Shown: positions 10,397 through 23,214 of the stretch, in pieces
Numbering within the stretch: the first letter of the stretch is position 1
How the letters are laid out: every line of letters begins with the position of its first letter
Assembly (NCBI GenBank): GCA_036768485.1
Contig: JAVLUZ010000841.1
Location: 22,501 to 86,500 of the forward strand
Source: Mermis nigrescens
Lineage: Eukaryota; Nematoda; Enoplea; Mermithida; Mermithidae
Length of the DNA: 64,000 nucleotides
Reading direction: 5' to 3'
The notes under the pieces: model-generated
The model's input: the letters and a program-made list of their open reading frames with translations, nothing else
Database searches by the model: none
Told to the model about the DNA's origin: nothing
Position numbers and translations under genes: made by a program

Positions 10397-11950
10397 CCCA
10401 ACTCGTCACCCGTGCATTAAATGCGAATGAGCGAAACACCACCGAGCCGAGAGCGCGTTTTGGCACGACAATTACTCAAGAACTATTTGACCAATCGTAG
10501 CGAAAATAGTTGCTTCTTATACACAAAACAATTCTCTTTCCAGTCAAAGGGCGTAGCCATGGGAAGGAATTGGGAGCATATTCCCAACCCAAGATTTTTC
10601 TGAAATTTTGTTGATTTTCCTGGTGCAATAATTTTGTTCAGAAAATTGAGTTCAAAAAGGCAAAAACGTCAAATTTTCCGGCGCTTCGCACCGAGTCATT
10701 ATTATTTACTGTTGATGTATAGATAAAATGAGTTAAAAAGCTTGAATCAGCTAAAATAATCCAGCACTTTACATCACTTTAGTGATTCAATGCACTATTT
10801 GTTCATTGAATGAAAGTGAGCACGCTTGAATAAAAAGAGCGAAAATGATTGTTTACCTACCAGTTTGTCTATTCTCTGCTCTGTTTGTTTTGTAGGAGGA
10901 ATTCCTGTTGCACAGTCTAGGAGTAAGGAGGACAAAATCTTATCTTAAATTAAAGGAAAGGTCAAATTTTCTTGTTTTTGCGCATTTTCTGTTTTTCCGA
11001 ACTAAATCTTGTTAAAAAGGAAGGCCGCAAATGGGCCTGAAAACGGTAAGAGCAAAGTTTTCATTGATAGATCTTTCTATATCTTGTTGGCAGTGGCTCG
11101 TTGCTTCGCTATATATACTTAGCAGAGGTCGAAAAGCGCATTTCTGCTCAGAAGTTTTGAGCAATATTTAAGTTTTTTAGGCTTTATTTAAAAACCAAAA
11201 TTTTAGAAGCGCTCAAGAGCGCCACCCTAGGCCTCTTAGCCGTAAAATCTTACTGTACATCTGCAACGAGATTTTTGGGAGGACAAAAAAGGTAAAAGAG
11301 GTAGGAATTTTTAAATATTTCCGACGCTTCGCGCAGGAATCAGTTTGTCCGTTCTGCATAATTAAAGCGGTATAAATTGATTTTAAAGAGCAAAACCATC
11401 CGGTTACTGTTCTTTTTTTGTAAAGCTCCAGCATTTCTTTCGAAAGCCTGAATCAGTCAAAATATCTTCATACTAAGTTAGTGATTTGCAGCTTATCTTG
11501 TTAGAAGCTTGAACTGTCAGAATTATTTCGTACAAATTTGATAATTTTCTGCTCTCTCAGACTATTAGTATTCACAGAGCTACAAAATAATAAGGGCGGT
11601 GAAAAATGACTTAATTTCTTGGGGATTTGTGTCACTTATGATTTCCGAACTATTTGTCAATAAAAAGGCCGAAAATTCTACATGAAAACGGTAAAAATTT
11701 CAAAATTTTTCGGCGCTTCGCGCTGCTTAAAACTTTTTTGTATTTTTGATTGTTAGAATCTCTTAAATTAGCTAGGATTCACTACTAAAGGTAGAAAAAC
11801 TCAGTTTTTACTATACATACCGCTACTGGCATTCAATGCAAAAGTAAACTTAAAAAATATTGTTTATGCCCCCCGAACCGAAGTCCTGGCTAAGTCTCTG
11901 TAGTGTTATAAATTTTATTGCTATCCGGTAAAAATTGCGCAAAATAGTCC
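10397..11950. repeat. Region of degenerate 'cgcttcgcgc' repeats, no gene
   Basis: The phrase 'cg(g/a)cgcttcgc(g/a)c' recurs at about 10680, 11325 and 11710 after similar AT-rich leaders, so this looks like several broken copies of one element related to M5. At 10893-10931 there is an isolated 39-bp fragment matching the Harbinger subterminal region (5956-5995). No supportable coding sequence. Confidence 0.45.
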
Positions 11951-12159
11951 GCGTCCCCCTCAAAAAACTACAAAAAAGGTACACAAATAATTAAAACTAA
12001 AGAACTATCAGTCGGATGCAGAAAAAAACGTCGATGTCGTCTACATTAGATGTCCCAACTTTAAAAGAACACATAAAAAAATACTTACTGGTTCAGGTGC
12101 TAGCTCTGACAGATCAATTAACTGGACCTGGACTAATATGCTCGTACAATATATGATTG

Positions 12160-13370
12160 TGTCCCGAGTGACCGATAGTCCCGAGTGACCGACAGTCCCG
12201 GGTGACTGACAGACCCGGGTGACCGACAAATAGTTTTAAGAATAGATCTGTCAATCAAAAAATTCCCGTCTGGCCGACAGTCCCGGGTGGCCGGCTATAC
12301 CGGGTGGCCGACAGTCCCGGGTGGCCGACTGTACCGGGTGGCCGACAGTCCCGGGTGACCGACAAGTGGTATAATAATAAAATTGTCATGAAAATTCCTA
12401 ACTGACTAATGATTTCGGAAAATTAATGCCTTTTCAAGTAGGTACCTATTTATGCACATAAATAGTTTTACCAATGCAATAACATTGCTCATATGAATTC
12501 ATAGCAAATTTAAAACATGCAGGATTTGGTAAAAAAGGCCTATTATTTACATTTCGTAATATTTTAGTGCTATCCTACTTAAACTTATTGTGGCTGCAAA
12601 ATTACAGCTACATATTTGTGTAACTTCAGTGCTGCGAAAGTGCCATCAAATGATTTACTCGCCATTTAACCAAAAACAGAGGCGTAGCCAAGACTTTTTG
12701 TGCAGCCAGTTTCTCAGTTTTCGAAAATACTGTGCAACGCTCCACTTAAAAATGTTTATTTTGACAAAAAAGGATTAAGTATCCGCCCGATTCAAAATGC
12801 AAATGAGGTTTTATTTTTAGAATTTTGTGATTCTGAAGGTGCCTAAACGCGATTTATTGCTTATGCATTCCATAGCGCATGTGAAACTACGCTGTAGGCC
12901 GAATTTAACGCGCACAAAAATATAAGTAATTCAAGATCTTAAAGACGACTGGACAAAAATGAATATTTGATATTTGATACAAAATTGTTAGTAAATATGC
13001 ACATTTAATAAGTTTATATACAATACAATATGTACATGTAATAAGTTTATATTCACATTTATGCCAGTGCAAACTTTATTGCTATTCTAAGAGAGATGAA
13101 AAAATTACGTATTTCGATTTTGAAAAAATATTTATTCATAGTGATAGTACAACCGGGTCATTTGGGAATTTTCATGCCATCTATCGATCACCCGGTACAG
13201 TGTCGGCCACTCGGGACTGTCGGCCACCCGGTACAGTCGGCCACCCGGGACTGTCGGCCACTCGGAACAGTCGGCCAGTAGGTACTGTCGGTCACTCGGG
13301 AATTTTTTGATTGACAGATCTATTTTTATACTATTTGTCGGTGACCCGGGACTGTCGGTCACCCGGGACG
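12160..13370. mobile_element. Foldback-like element b: inverted arrays of GTCCCGGGTGGCCGACA
   Basis: The left array (12160-12368) is made of GTCCCGGGTGACCGACA/GGTGGCCGACT units, interrupted by a segment 'aatagatctgtcaatcaaaa'. The right array (13151-13370) is its inverted counterpart, including the same interrupting segment. That colinearity shows the two ends are one long terminal inverted repeat of about 210 bp. The interior (12369-13150) is AT-rich and has no transposase. No clear target duplication. Confidence 0.7.
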
Positions 13371-13513
13371 TTACCGTATATATAGAGACGCACGAAGTGC
13401 GCAAGCTTTTAACGAGACGTCACGCTGTTGTTTAACACTACGTCATGGATGTCTTCTAAGAGATGCGATGGACTTCCGTGCGTCTCCCAATTTTAAACAA
13501 TTAACGATCGGGG

Positions 13514-14285
13514 CAGTAGCGGATCTAGAATTTTTCTAAGGAGAGGGGGGCGGTACCCAGATTTTTCCAAAAAGAGCCAGAAACAGGTCCAAAAATTTGC
13601 TCTTCAGGTGCGAAATAGCGTTTTTTCGGCGTTTTACATTATCTACTTTTATTTAAAATCACTTTTGACGCAACATTTTTTCGAAAAATTTTGAAATGTT
13701 CGACAATTTTATGCAAAAAAATTATTAAATTTCCTTGCCTTTTGCGAAAACCCGGTGGAAAAATTTGTGAAATTTAGGATGAAGGACGACTTGACGCCGG
13801 ACGTCAAAAATTGTTTAAGTTATACTCGAAAGAAATCTATGCTGAAATAGCTATTTCTGCTCTTGAAATTGTTCTGGAAGCTATTACATGAGCGAAAATG
13901 GCTTTCAGATCGTAAAGAAAGTAAATAAATGTCATTAAAAGGTATTCCGCCGGAAAATTCTGAGAAATTATGATCCCTGACGGCCAAAAATCATTGCAAA
14001 TTTCAAATCCATTTTGTATCTCGCCCAATAGTTTTGGCCAATGGGGGGAGGGAGGGCGGCCACACAGTGGCGGATCCAGGATTTTCCTAAGGGGGGCGGT
14101 ACCCCTAAGGGGGTGGAACCCTGACTTGGGCGGAAAAATTAGCTGTTTTAACCCGAAAATCGCTAAAAATCGCTCAAAAATCCTTAATTTTGCGCACTAT
14201 TTTGGGCTAATGGGGGGCGGTTGCCCCCTTCCCCCCTAAATCCGCCCCTGCGGCCACATCCCCAACCCCCGTAAATCCGCCACTG
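13514..14285 (+). mobile_element. hAT-type element, family M2, outer copy
   Basis: Begins CAGTAGCGGATCTAG and ends ATCCGCCACTG, the M2 inverted-repeat pattern. It is interrupted by another M2 copy at 14065-14250. The flanks do not give a clean 8-bp duplication, so the outer borders are less certain than those of the inner copy. Confidence 0.55.
14065..14250 (+). mobile_element. hAT-type MITE, family M2, nested copy
   Basis: The ends CAGTGGCGGATCC and ATCCGCCCCTG are flanked by a perfect 8-bp duplication CGGCCACA (14057-14064 and 14251-14258). It inserted into an older M2 copy. The interior includes 'cgctaaaaatcgctcaaaaa' and G-rich blocks and matches the inverted copy at 28818-29009. Confidence 0.88.
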
Positions 14286-16640
14286 ATCGTGAATGGTTCA
14301 GAACAGCTGATAATTATGGATTCATTTTAGACGAAAATTCGGATATGTTATGCCGACTTCCTGATAATGTCGATAACTCGGTATATCTGATTCTTTGTTT
14401 GAGTGACGTCTTTTTATTTTTGATGATTTTCTGTTCAATGAATAATCCCTAATTCAGCATATGAAAATCCATGGAAACTCAAACAAAACAACAAAGCTAA
14501 TGGTATATTAAATTTTGATTATTTTTCAGGCCACGAATTTTTCTCCTCAAAATTTATTGCTCATCATTATCGCATTCGAGTAACGAAAACAAAACGCCAG
14601 ACTGATTCGTTTTTCTGCCGGTCTCAGTAAAATGCGTGCGTATGCGATCAACTATTTTATCGTAAATAATAATTAAATTCCATTATTATTTTTCTCAAAA
14701 TAAGAAAATTACATGATGCGCGAAAGTCAGGCGCACACCGAGTTCGGAAATCAGCGGTAAAAACTGGCGGAAATTTGCGGTTTCCGCGGAAGATTCAATA
14801 TTATTGCCTACATTTCGACGTATTGGCTTTCTGTGCGCGTCTCCGGGGTAACCAGAATCTTAAATTTATTATAGTCATTTTGACGCTACCGATGGCCGTT
14901 AAGATTTTTTACTTTCAAGCGCATAATTTTTTTCCGGGGATGAACGTCCATCTAGTCGTAAAATGGTCCGAATAATGGCAGTTCTGCTAAACTATTTCTG
15001 CTTGGTGAAAATACATTGCTTAACACGAGGAAAAATAAAAATTATATTTCGGAAATCTTTTCGATCCTGAAAAAAATCAGCGCCGAATCTGCACGGTACA
15101 TTAGCATCTCGTAATACCAACCGGTTTACTACGCGGCATTACTTTATGTAAATTTTACAACATCAACTGACTTGGCTAAAAAATTTTTTTTCAATAATCG
15201 AAGCAAATTTGTGCCATCGCTTTTTTCGACTTGCGCAATAAAATGCGACGAGCCCCTTTATACAAATGATGCATTCGGTTTTATACGCGAGATATAAGAC
15301 GCTGTAGCTGCAGGTACTGGCGGTTAGTTCAAAAGACGCGCCTTTGATGTTTGCGACTAGTCGGTTGCGTTTTACACATACTGTAACAAGAGTTGGTTGG
15401 TTCGGTCGGTCAGTCCGGATGATGCCATAATGCTGCTGGTGAGTTTTATAATTCATTTATGCGGATTGGCTTAAGAATAACGCTTCCACCACCACAACGC
15501 GCGTCCAGCCTAATGCCCTCTGGGCATTTGTGATCACTTGTAGAATCTACGGTGCACGACTGCGTGCGATGAATGTGCACTTGCGAAATGGAACAGTCCG
15601 TAAATTATTTTTAGTCGACGAATGCGAGTCGTGGATAATTTTTGACGTAGGTTTATACCCCTAAATTTTTTTCACGCAAAATTTTATTTGTGCGTACTAC
15701 TCACGCTTGTGGTGGTGGTCAGTGATACGCATATTCTGTATACGCGCCTTCGAATATATTTTTTCGATTTAAAATCGCGATTCTTCGAGGCCTTTAAGTG
15801 ATATTGCGTATATACTTTTCAATATCTTATACAAGCTTTTGCGTCATAGATATTTTAATTTTTGTGCAATATTGCATGTCTTTTATACTCGCGAGTAGGT
15901 TGGTATATTATTATGTTTTGCGGAAATTAATGGTATGTTGATTGTGCAATCCAGTTTTATTGGTCAGAAGTATACAAGGGCGTGGGGATCTGGACCTCCC
16001 AGAATCCGGCGGACTTATCTCCTCAAATCGATAGACTCCTCAGCAAAATAGAATTTTTGGTGCTATTTTTAACAATTTTGCCTCATCGGCCCTCATAGTT
16101 TGGCTGCTGCCCATCAGTGGTTAAAAGCCCTGTTTGAAAAATCGCTCGCCAAACAATTGATCAGCGTATGCAATCCTCATTTGTTTGTTTTGTTTTTTTT
16201 GTTATTTTGTCATAAAATCAATACTTTAATGTTTGGGCTTAATTTTCTCTCGTTTGAGCTATTTTCATAATCATTTATTCATCTTAGTCAAAGTTAAGTG
16301 AAAATATGCACAAAATTAGCATTTTTTAGGATTAAGCGTCTGGAGGCAGACAGCGCACTTGTAGAGCGCGATTATGCAATATTAAAATACAAGCGCAGAA
16401 CTTAGATATGGTTATATAAATTTTATTATAATTGCAGCTTTTTAGTCATAAAAAATATCTACGCTTATTATGTTTGGCGAGCAATTATTCGACAAGCAAT
16501 TTTCCGAGAATGAACCCAATCAATGACAATAACTTAAAAGATGCCTTGCATGAACCCATTCTTTTTTACATTGTAATTTTTCAATAGACTGAGTAAAATG
16601 CTAAATGATTTTATGAGCGTAAATGAAAGCTTGAATACTT
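14286..16640. other. Non-repetitive-looking stretch, no gene established
   Basis: This 2.3-kb stretch shares no repeat family with the rest of the window that I can see and has more CpG than its surroundings. Short open frames such as 14775-14975 and 15163-15456 (minus) show no domain. At about 15408 a TCAGTCCGG sequence resembles the insect initiator, and the ATG at 15430 is followed 9 nt later by GTGAGT, a possible splice donor. That is only a weak hint of a host first exon. Confidence 0.3.
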
Positions 16641-16654
16641 ACATCGACAGCAAC

Positions 16655-16797
16655 CAAATTCTGGGGGCTTTGACGGGGCAAAATCGCCAAAAAAGCAACA
16701 AAAATCTAATTCTGAAGGTCAATTGATTTTTGGGGGGACTTTCAGATTTTCTGGAGTTCGGTCCAGACCCCCAGACCCTCTTGGCCCATGTGCGCTT
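16655..16797 (+). repeat. Family M3 copy
   Basis: Contains 'aaattctgggggctttgacg', then 'ggggcaaaatcgccaaaaaa', then 'gacccccagaccctc'. Other copies are near 20445-20625, 21515-21625 and 25785-25930. The G-rich head and the 'gcccatgtg' end suggest a distant relation to M1. Confidence 0.5.
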
Positions 16798-17231
16798 GGA
16801 TATAATCGGATTTTGTCGCGAAGCTGTCGTTCAGTGGCTTAGTCAGGAATTCGCTTCGGGGGCGCACACAAATTTTTTACCAGACTGATTTATATGAAAT
16901 GCTTTGGTTTGCGTGGTTTACATCCCACAGGATGTCCTGTCCTCTAGCAGTTTCAGAAATGGATTTTTCGGGGTGGCCCAAATTTCACGAATTTTAGTTT
17001 GGTTATAAATACATAGGTACCCGGCCATTCCATTATCCAGGTAGTATTGGCTCCGAAAGAATCAAAAGCTGCCGAGAAATAAAAAGCACAAATATTAGGG
17101 CTCATCCGATAACAAAAACTAAATATGAAATGAATCAAACAATTTTTACATCGAATCGCTGTCGTAGTTATATTGCGTAATAATAATAATACAAAGAAAA
17201 TTTTGTATACAAAGAAAAATATGGATTGTGT
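16798..17231. other. No gene seen
   Basis: AT-rich DNA leading into the left array of element d. Short frames only, nothing recognisable. Confidence 0.4.
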
Positions 17232-17589
17232 CTCAACAGTCCCACTAGTCCAAACAGCCCCACCGTCCCAACAGCCCCATCAATCTCATTAGCCACCCAA
17301 GTCCCAACAGCCCTACCAGTCCAAACAGCTCCACCGTCCCAACAGCCCCATCAATAATCCCGACAACCCCACCAGTCCCAACAGCCCCACCAATCCCAAC
17401 ATCCCCACCAACCCCAATATCCCCACCGTCCTAACAGCCTCACCAATAATCCCAACAGGTCCACCAGTCCCAAGAGTTTCAACAGTCGCACCGTCCCAAT
17501 CACACGTGGGCGTAGGGGGACGGAGAGTTTGGGGTTTAACCTTCAGAGAATCTGGAAAACCTCAAATTATGGTAGACCCCAATAATTAT

Positions 17590-17828
17590 ATTTTTAGCGA
17601 TCTTGGGGGGTCAGCCGGTCTGGGGCATCAATAATAGGACTTTTTCGGACCAAAATGACCTCAAAAATTGATATAAGCGCTAAAATAGCGTCAAAACTAC
17701 GTTATAACACAGTTTCGGGTCAGTTTGAAGCACTTTTGAATAAAATTTTCGATTTTCATCCTTTTTTCGTTCATTTTGCCTCATTTTACCGCGAAAATGT
17801 TTTATTTCTCTATTCTGGGGTTCAGGAC
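17590..17828 (+). repeat. Family M4 copy
   Basis: Landmarks are 'ttggggggtcagccggtctg', 'ccaaaatgacctcaaaaatt', 'acacagtttcgggtcagttt' and 'ttttgcctcattttaccgcg'. Related blocks occur at 18160-18275, 20695-20850 (inverted), 21095-21260, 22330-22560, 23725-23942 and 37530-37800. Confidence 0.5.
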
Positions 17829-18092
17829 CATACCTGGGCGTGGGGGGTTAGGGGTATGCACCCCCGGGAAACCAAAATACCCCCCCCCTAGAAATCAAAA
17901 TCCCCCCTCCAGAATTCAATTTTTTTAAAATTTTTTTCGTTTTTTTCGCAATTTTCTGATGCCAATGGATAGTGCTCGATGAGAAACGTCGAAAAATGGT
18001 GTATTTTCGCCATACCACCATTTTTAAGGCCATTTTTTGACCTTTGAAAAATCTAACACCCTCCCCCAGAATTTTCTTGCTGCCCACGTATG
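17829..18092 (-). mobile_element. hAT-type MITE, family M1, copy 4
   Basis: The ends CATACCTGGGC and GCCCACGTATG are flanked by TTCAGGAC and GTCAGGAC, 7 of 8 matching. Orientation is opposite to copy 1. Full-length C-run and core blocks are present. Confidence 0.85.
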
Positions 18093-18275
18093 GTCAGGAC
18101 CCCCAAACCTCCGTGCATGTTTGTTCCCAACTGTGCCAACTATAGATGCAAAGCACGACCGGTACTGGAAAAGGAGGTTTAAGCCAAAAATGACCTCGAA
18201 AACGGGTATGAATGTTAAATAGCTTAAAAATGACGCTAATCCACAGTTTCTGGCTATTTCTGCCTAAGTAGTGTG

Positions 18276-18537
18276 CACACATGGGCGTGGGGCGTATGCA
18301 CTTCCAGAAGTTGAAATACCCCCCCCCCCCAGAAATCAAAATACCCCCCCAGAATTCAAATTTTGAAATTTTTTGCTTTTTTAGCGATTTTTTGATGCCA
18401 TTGGATAGTGCTCAATGAGAAACGTCGAAAAATGGTGTTATTTTCGCCATACGACCACTTTTAAGACCATTTTTTTACCTTTGAAAATTTTTTTCAACCC
18501 CCCCCCCCCTCCAGAATTTCGGTGCTGCCCACCTATG
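18276..18537 (-). mobile_element. hAT-type MITE, family M1, copy 5
   Basis: The ends CACACATGGGC and GCCCACCTATG are flanked by GTAGTGTG (18268-18275) and GTAGTATG (18538-18545), 7 of 8 matching. Confidence 0.84.
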
Positions 18538-18951
18538 GTAGTATGTACATGCTATTACTTTATGATCAAATGGAGCGTTTTTAAAGATTAGGATGCACAA
18601 CCACTGCTTAGTTCACTTCCGTCGCATAGTACAGAACCGCTGCATAGTCCATAATTGCTACATATGTACGTTGTATACTCTCGGACACACCCGTATTCAG
18701 GATTTGTCCAAACGGGAGGGGGTGTACTAACATAAAATGGTATTATACCTTGGAAACTTCGCTGAAATAGCTAGTAGAAACCGCATTTTCCGATGTTTCT
18801 CGTCAAAAAAAGATATTATAGAAATGTTTTTATTATATTTATTTCTTATTATTAATCACTATAATTTCTTTAATTAAACGGTAACCCGTATAAATTCTAT
18901 GCTTTAAATGTACATTCGCCTGCTTTAAAATGCAGCGATTGCAGCGATTGT
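18538..18951. other. No gene seen
   Basis: Short AT-rich interval inside element d, without recognisable content. Confidence 0.4.
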
Positions 18952-19435
18952 TTGGACTGCTGGGACTGTTGGGACGGTGGGGCTGATGGGATTGGTGGGC
19001 TGCCAGGATTATTGGTGGGCTGTTAGGACGGTGGGGCTGTTGGGACGGTGGGGCTGTCGGGACTGGTGGAGATGTTGGGACATCACGCAAACTATCATAC
19101 CAACTTACATACATTGCTTGTGATTAGATTTATTTTACGTCATTAGCGCTTTTTCCTTGGATTGATATATTTTAGGCAGTTCAATCGAGTCTTAATGATG
19201 AAAAATTATAAGTTGGAAAATTGTTTCTTGGAGCTGAGTGTTAATTATCTGAGGCGAAAAGACCTGTGGTTTGTATATATTTACAGTAGGTATAGTCTTC
19301 TCGCCCTTATTTCGGACTTCAATTAGTTTTCTTGGAAACATTACTGAGTCGATAAGCAAAATTCTTGAAAAGTCTAAGAACTTCATTTTTTTGATCGTGC
19401 TCCACCTATCGTCGCTTCTGCGCCAACATTGCTAC

Positions 19436-19627
19436 CACACCTGGGCGCGGGGGGGAGTTGGGGGTATGCACCCCATCCCCGAGAAACCAAAATACCCTCC
19501 CTCAGAAACCAAAATACCCCCAGAATTCAATTAAAAAATTTTTTTTTAAATTGACAACCATTTTATAGGCTATTTTTTGACCTTTGAAAAATCTTGCACC
19601 CCAGAATTTTGGTGCCGCCCACCTGTG
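19436..19627 (-). mobile_element. hAT-type MITE, family M1, copy 6 (internally deleted)
   Basis: The ends CACACCTGGGC and GCCCACCTGTG are typical, but the central core is deleted. Flanks ATTGCTAC and ATTGCCAT match 6 of 8, consistent with an older insertion. Confidence 0.75.
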
Positions 19628-19734
19628 ATTGCCATCAGTCCAAATATTGTCACTCAAGCTTCATGCATATGGAATTTTCGGAGAAGCACCGGTGCTGGTG
19701 CACACTATATTTTATTACAAACGCACTGCGTTTG

Positions 19735-20150
19735 AGGTCCATACGTGTTCTGGGGGCTATAAGCGGGGCGGGGAAGGAGGTTTGACTCCTTCCTCAGAAT
19801 GGCAACCGACCTCTCGCAAAATGGCCGTGATCCCCCAGAATTGTTCATTGTTTTATACAAATTGTAAAAAGTGTACTGTTATAAGCGTTTTTAGCTTATT
19901 TTCGGCTCAAAACTCAACTTTCGGTGCTTCGCGCCATATACACATTTTTGACTATATTTTGTGCAACTTACTCAATTTTTAAAATTTTTTTTCAATCTGT
20001 GTTTTTATGTTTTTGAAAGAACGAGCATTGTCCGAAACGTCCAAAACAGTGTTTTTGACAAGTACTTATCGTTTTTTCACGCAAAAAAGGCACTTCTAAA
20101 AATTTTTTGGGCCTGACCTCCAGAATTCCCATGCTGTACATGTATATTGA
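19735..20150 (+). repeat. Family M5 copy (one of the longest)
   Basis: Runs from 'tgttctgggggctataagcg' through 'ttcggtgcttcgcgccatat', 'aagaacgagcattgtccgaa' and 'aacagtgtttttgac' to 'ccagaattcccatgctgtac'. Non-coding. It defines the family used elsewhere in this annotation. Confidence 0.6.
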
Positions 20151-23100
20151 AGTCTGACGTGCATATCGCGAATTTCGCACTGAAGTATAATCAATCTGAA
20201 ATTAGTGTTTCAGAACGATATTATTGTTATTGGAACGATCATAAGGAAGTGACATATAATAAAAATTCCGTCTATTGATAAAAGAACAGTGATGCTCGCT
20301 AAAGGAAATAAGAAAATAGTTCGGAATGCTTTGCGATGCTACTTTTATTGTCATCACTTTTGATGGCAATGATGGTACTCGTAATGACGATTTTTATGAC
20401 TTATGACTATGTCGGAATTTCAATTGTTTTTTTCGAATCAGATGTGCACATGGGGAGGGGATTAGAGAGTCTAGGCGATATATGGGCAGCAATCGAATTC
20501 AGGGGTCTAATGGAGCAAACTGCCAAGAATAGCACCAAAAAATTAGTCTTGGGTCTATGGATTTTCGGGGAGTCTTTCAGATTCTTAGGGAGTTCAGACT
20601 CACAGACCCCAACGCTCAAATGTGATCGTGATATAGACCACCAGAATGGAAAGAAGAAAATTTTTCGGAGAAAATAAGGCAAAAGTAAGGTCAAAAATAA
20701 TAAAAATCAAACGTTTTTCTGCACAAAAAGTACTTTAAATTGGCCAGAAAGTGTGGATTAGAATACAACAGTTTTAACGCTATTTTAGCACTAATATCCG
20801 TTTTTGAGATCATTTTGGTTCAAAAAAGCTTCATGACTGATTTCCCTCAGACCGGCGATGCTGTGCATCTATGGTCGGGTTGGAGCTAAAACGGTAAGTT
20901 TTGAGGCAGTACTTATGTAGCGAAATTGCTTAGTTAGAGCATACTTCGGGTCAGACAGCCAGCCTACCGTCGATCTGGAAAATGCCTGAAATGGGAAGAA
21001 GAAGAACCTTTTTACTTTCATTGATCAAACCCTTGAAAAACATTTATGGTGATGACAATAGAGACACGGGATGAATTGAAAGGGAGAGAGTCTATCGAAA
21101 AGTTACATTGAGCTGAATGATTTGAAGCTAAGATCTATTAAAGCAGCAACACTCATACCTTTAACACAGTTTCCGGTCAATTTAGAGCATAAAAAAGTTT
21201 TGATTTTGGCTTTTTCGTCTTGATTTTGTCGTACTTGCGTCAAAAATTTTTTCTTATTTTTCTTTGGAGGTATAGGAGCATGTTTTGATGTGGGGTGTTC
21301 GAGCTCGCCTCAGAATAAAACCTCTCTCGCAAGCCCCAGAATTGAATTTTGAAATTTTTCCAATTTACTTCTATATCTGTTATACCGATGGAAAGCAAGA
21401 TAAGAAACGTCGGGAAATGGTGTTATTTAGCTCTTTTTGACCTTTTAACATTTTCTCACCACCATAATTTAGGGTCTTGCTGATGCAGGGGTAGTAAAAA
21501 CCATCAGCAACAAAACTCAAGGGGGTCCGATGGGGCCAAATTGCCAAAAATAGCACCAAAAATTCAATTCTGGGGGTCTTTCAGAATCTGGGGGGCCAGC
21601 CAGACCCCAACATCAACATGTGTTTCAAAGCCCAGTGTATGTCTGTGGTGATTTTTGTGATGTACACACGAATATCTGTCCGTATTGCGTAATATTACGT
21701 TCGTTTTAACGCGTTTTCCGAAATACTTCAAAGTTAAAAGTTAACAAACTGCTTGCCTTAAGGTTACACTATGCACGTTTGCATATGCATGTTGCTGCAA
21801 ACATTATTTTGATAAAAGATGCTTGTTGAATCCGGGAATTCAGACCAGACATACGAGAGGGAAGAGGTTCTGTGGACTTTGCTGGACTCCGTCAGAAATG
21901 AATAAAAGAAGAATTATAGAATAAATAAGTAGAAATAAAGACAAAAATGGGTGAAAATTAAAAATTTTGTGTGAAATTGACGACCGATTATCATAGTTAT
22001 AACGATATATTAGCATTTATACTATTATATAGACCATTTTGGGCTCAAAAAAGGTCTTAGCTGACCTCTCAAGGTTATGCTGTGCCGCATGATTTAGTCA
22101 CAAAAGATTCCTTTTTACGTTAGATGTACCAGATCGTCCGTCTGCCTACGAGTCAATCAGGCTTTTTGAACTAAAATGTGTACCTATTAATTTCGCGAAA
22201 TTTTTTACTTTCTTCTTTTTGTTCTGCGAGTTACATCCTCAAGCCCTCCTCACACGCATGCCTGGCCTAGAGACCTCAAAAGAACAAAGGGGACAGATAA
22301 TTGTCAAAACAGCTTGCAAGAGTGCTGGAAATCGAATAGAAACTATCAATTAAGGTTGTTTTTACCCTTTTAATGTTCCTGTCAATTTGAGAGACGTTTT
22401 CAGCTACAAAAAACTATTGGGCTGACTCCCTTTTTGCATCCTTTGATCGTGACCAGACGTGCGTATGGGGGAAGCGGCAAAATTTTTTGGGAAAAATAAG
22501 TCAAAATTAATGCTAGAAATGGGCAAAATTCATTTTTTTCCGCAAAAGTGCTTGCAGTCGGCCAGAAATGCCAATTATATAGTATTTTATGCGACAGCTT
22601 AACGTTTATATTAATTTTAAAGACCAGTTAAAAATTTAAAAGCCAAAAAAATGATTCGAAGAATTTTTTAAACAAAGCAAGTTCCTGTTTCAGGCTGTTT
22701 TGCAAGCAAATGATTTTCCGACAACGGCTCGTTTTATATTGATTGCCGACTGAAAGACTTAACAATCGACTGAAATGATGACTATTATCATCTAAATTCG
22801 ATGTGCCAAGTACCCTGTAGTACCGAGCTGTGTGTTTCGTCATAATTTCACACAGCCGGAGCTGGGGTCGTGGCTGATCGAACAACTTATGAAACTTATC
22901 TATATATTAAATAGCCATTAAATACGTTGGCGAATTTAGATATTATTTTACGTCCGTAGTGGGCATCACGTCTGGGTGATAGCCAATTTTAGCCCATGGT
23001 GCGGGCTAGTGCAAAAGCGGGACTGGCGGAACGGCTCGTTTGGACGGACCGATTTTGAAAAACACGGGAGAAAAGGATTGAAAACCAATTAAAATTACTT

Positions 23101-23214
23101 TTTAACCGATTTTCAGCCCAACGTATTCTCAGGGGATCAACCCACCTTTGAAAGCCTTGGACGGGCTGAAGCTCTGGCAATTGCACGTGCTGGTAATCAT
23201 ACATACATACATGT
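20151..23214. repeat. Degenerate M3/M4 repeat field, no gene
   Basis: M3-like blocks lie at about 20445-20625 and 21515-21625, and M4-like blocks at 20695-20850 (inverted), 21095-21260, 21900-22065 and 22330-22560. The 113-codon frame at 20336-20677 lies mostly over such repeats and has no domain, so it is not called. No RNA gene was seen. Confidence 0.45.

Larger units (their letters stand above)
17232..19085. mobile_element. Foldback-like element d: inverted arrays of CCCCACCGTCCCAACAG
   Basis: The left array (17232-17500) consists of CCCCACCGTCCCAACAGCC units, many diverged. The right array (about 18952-19083) is the inverted form (CTGTTGGGACGGTGGGGCTG). Two M1 insertions (17829-18092, 18276-18537) and an M4 block lie inside. 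No transposase is visible. Confidence 0.6.

Noticed and set aside
10083..10500. Pro/Ser- and Gly-rich open frames on both strands
   Set aside because: They lie on the repeat array of foldback-like element e and exist only because the unit has no stop codon.
12160..13370. CRISPR-like array of regularly spaced short repeats
   Set aside because: The units are adjacent without unique spacers and are inverted at the other end of the element. The context is animal transposon DNA.
20336..20677. 113-codon frame beginning with a hydrophobic stretch
   Set aside because: The start looks like a signal peptide, but most of the frame is M3 repeat sequence and no domain follows.
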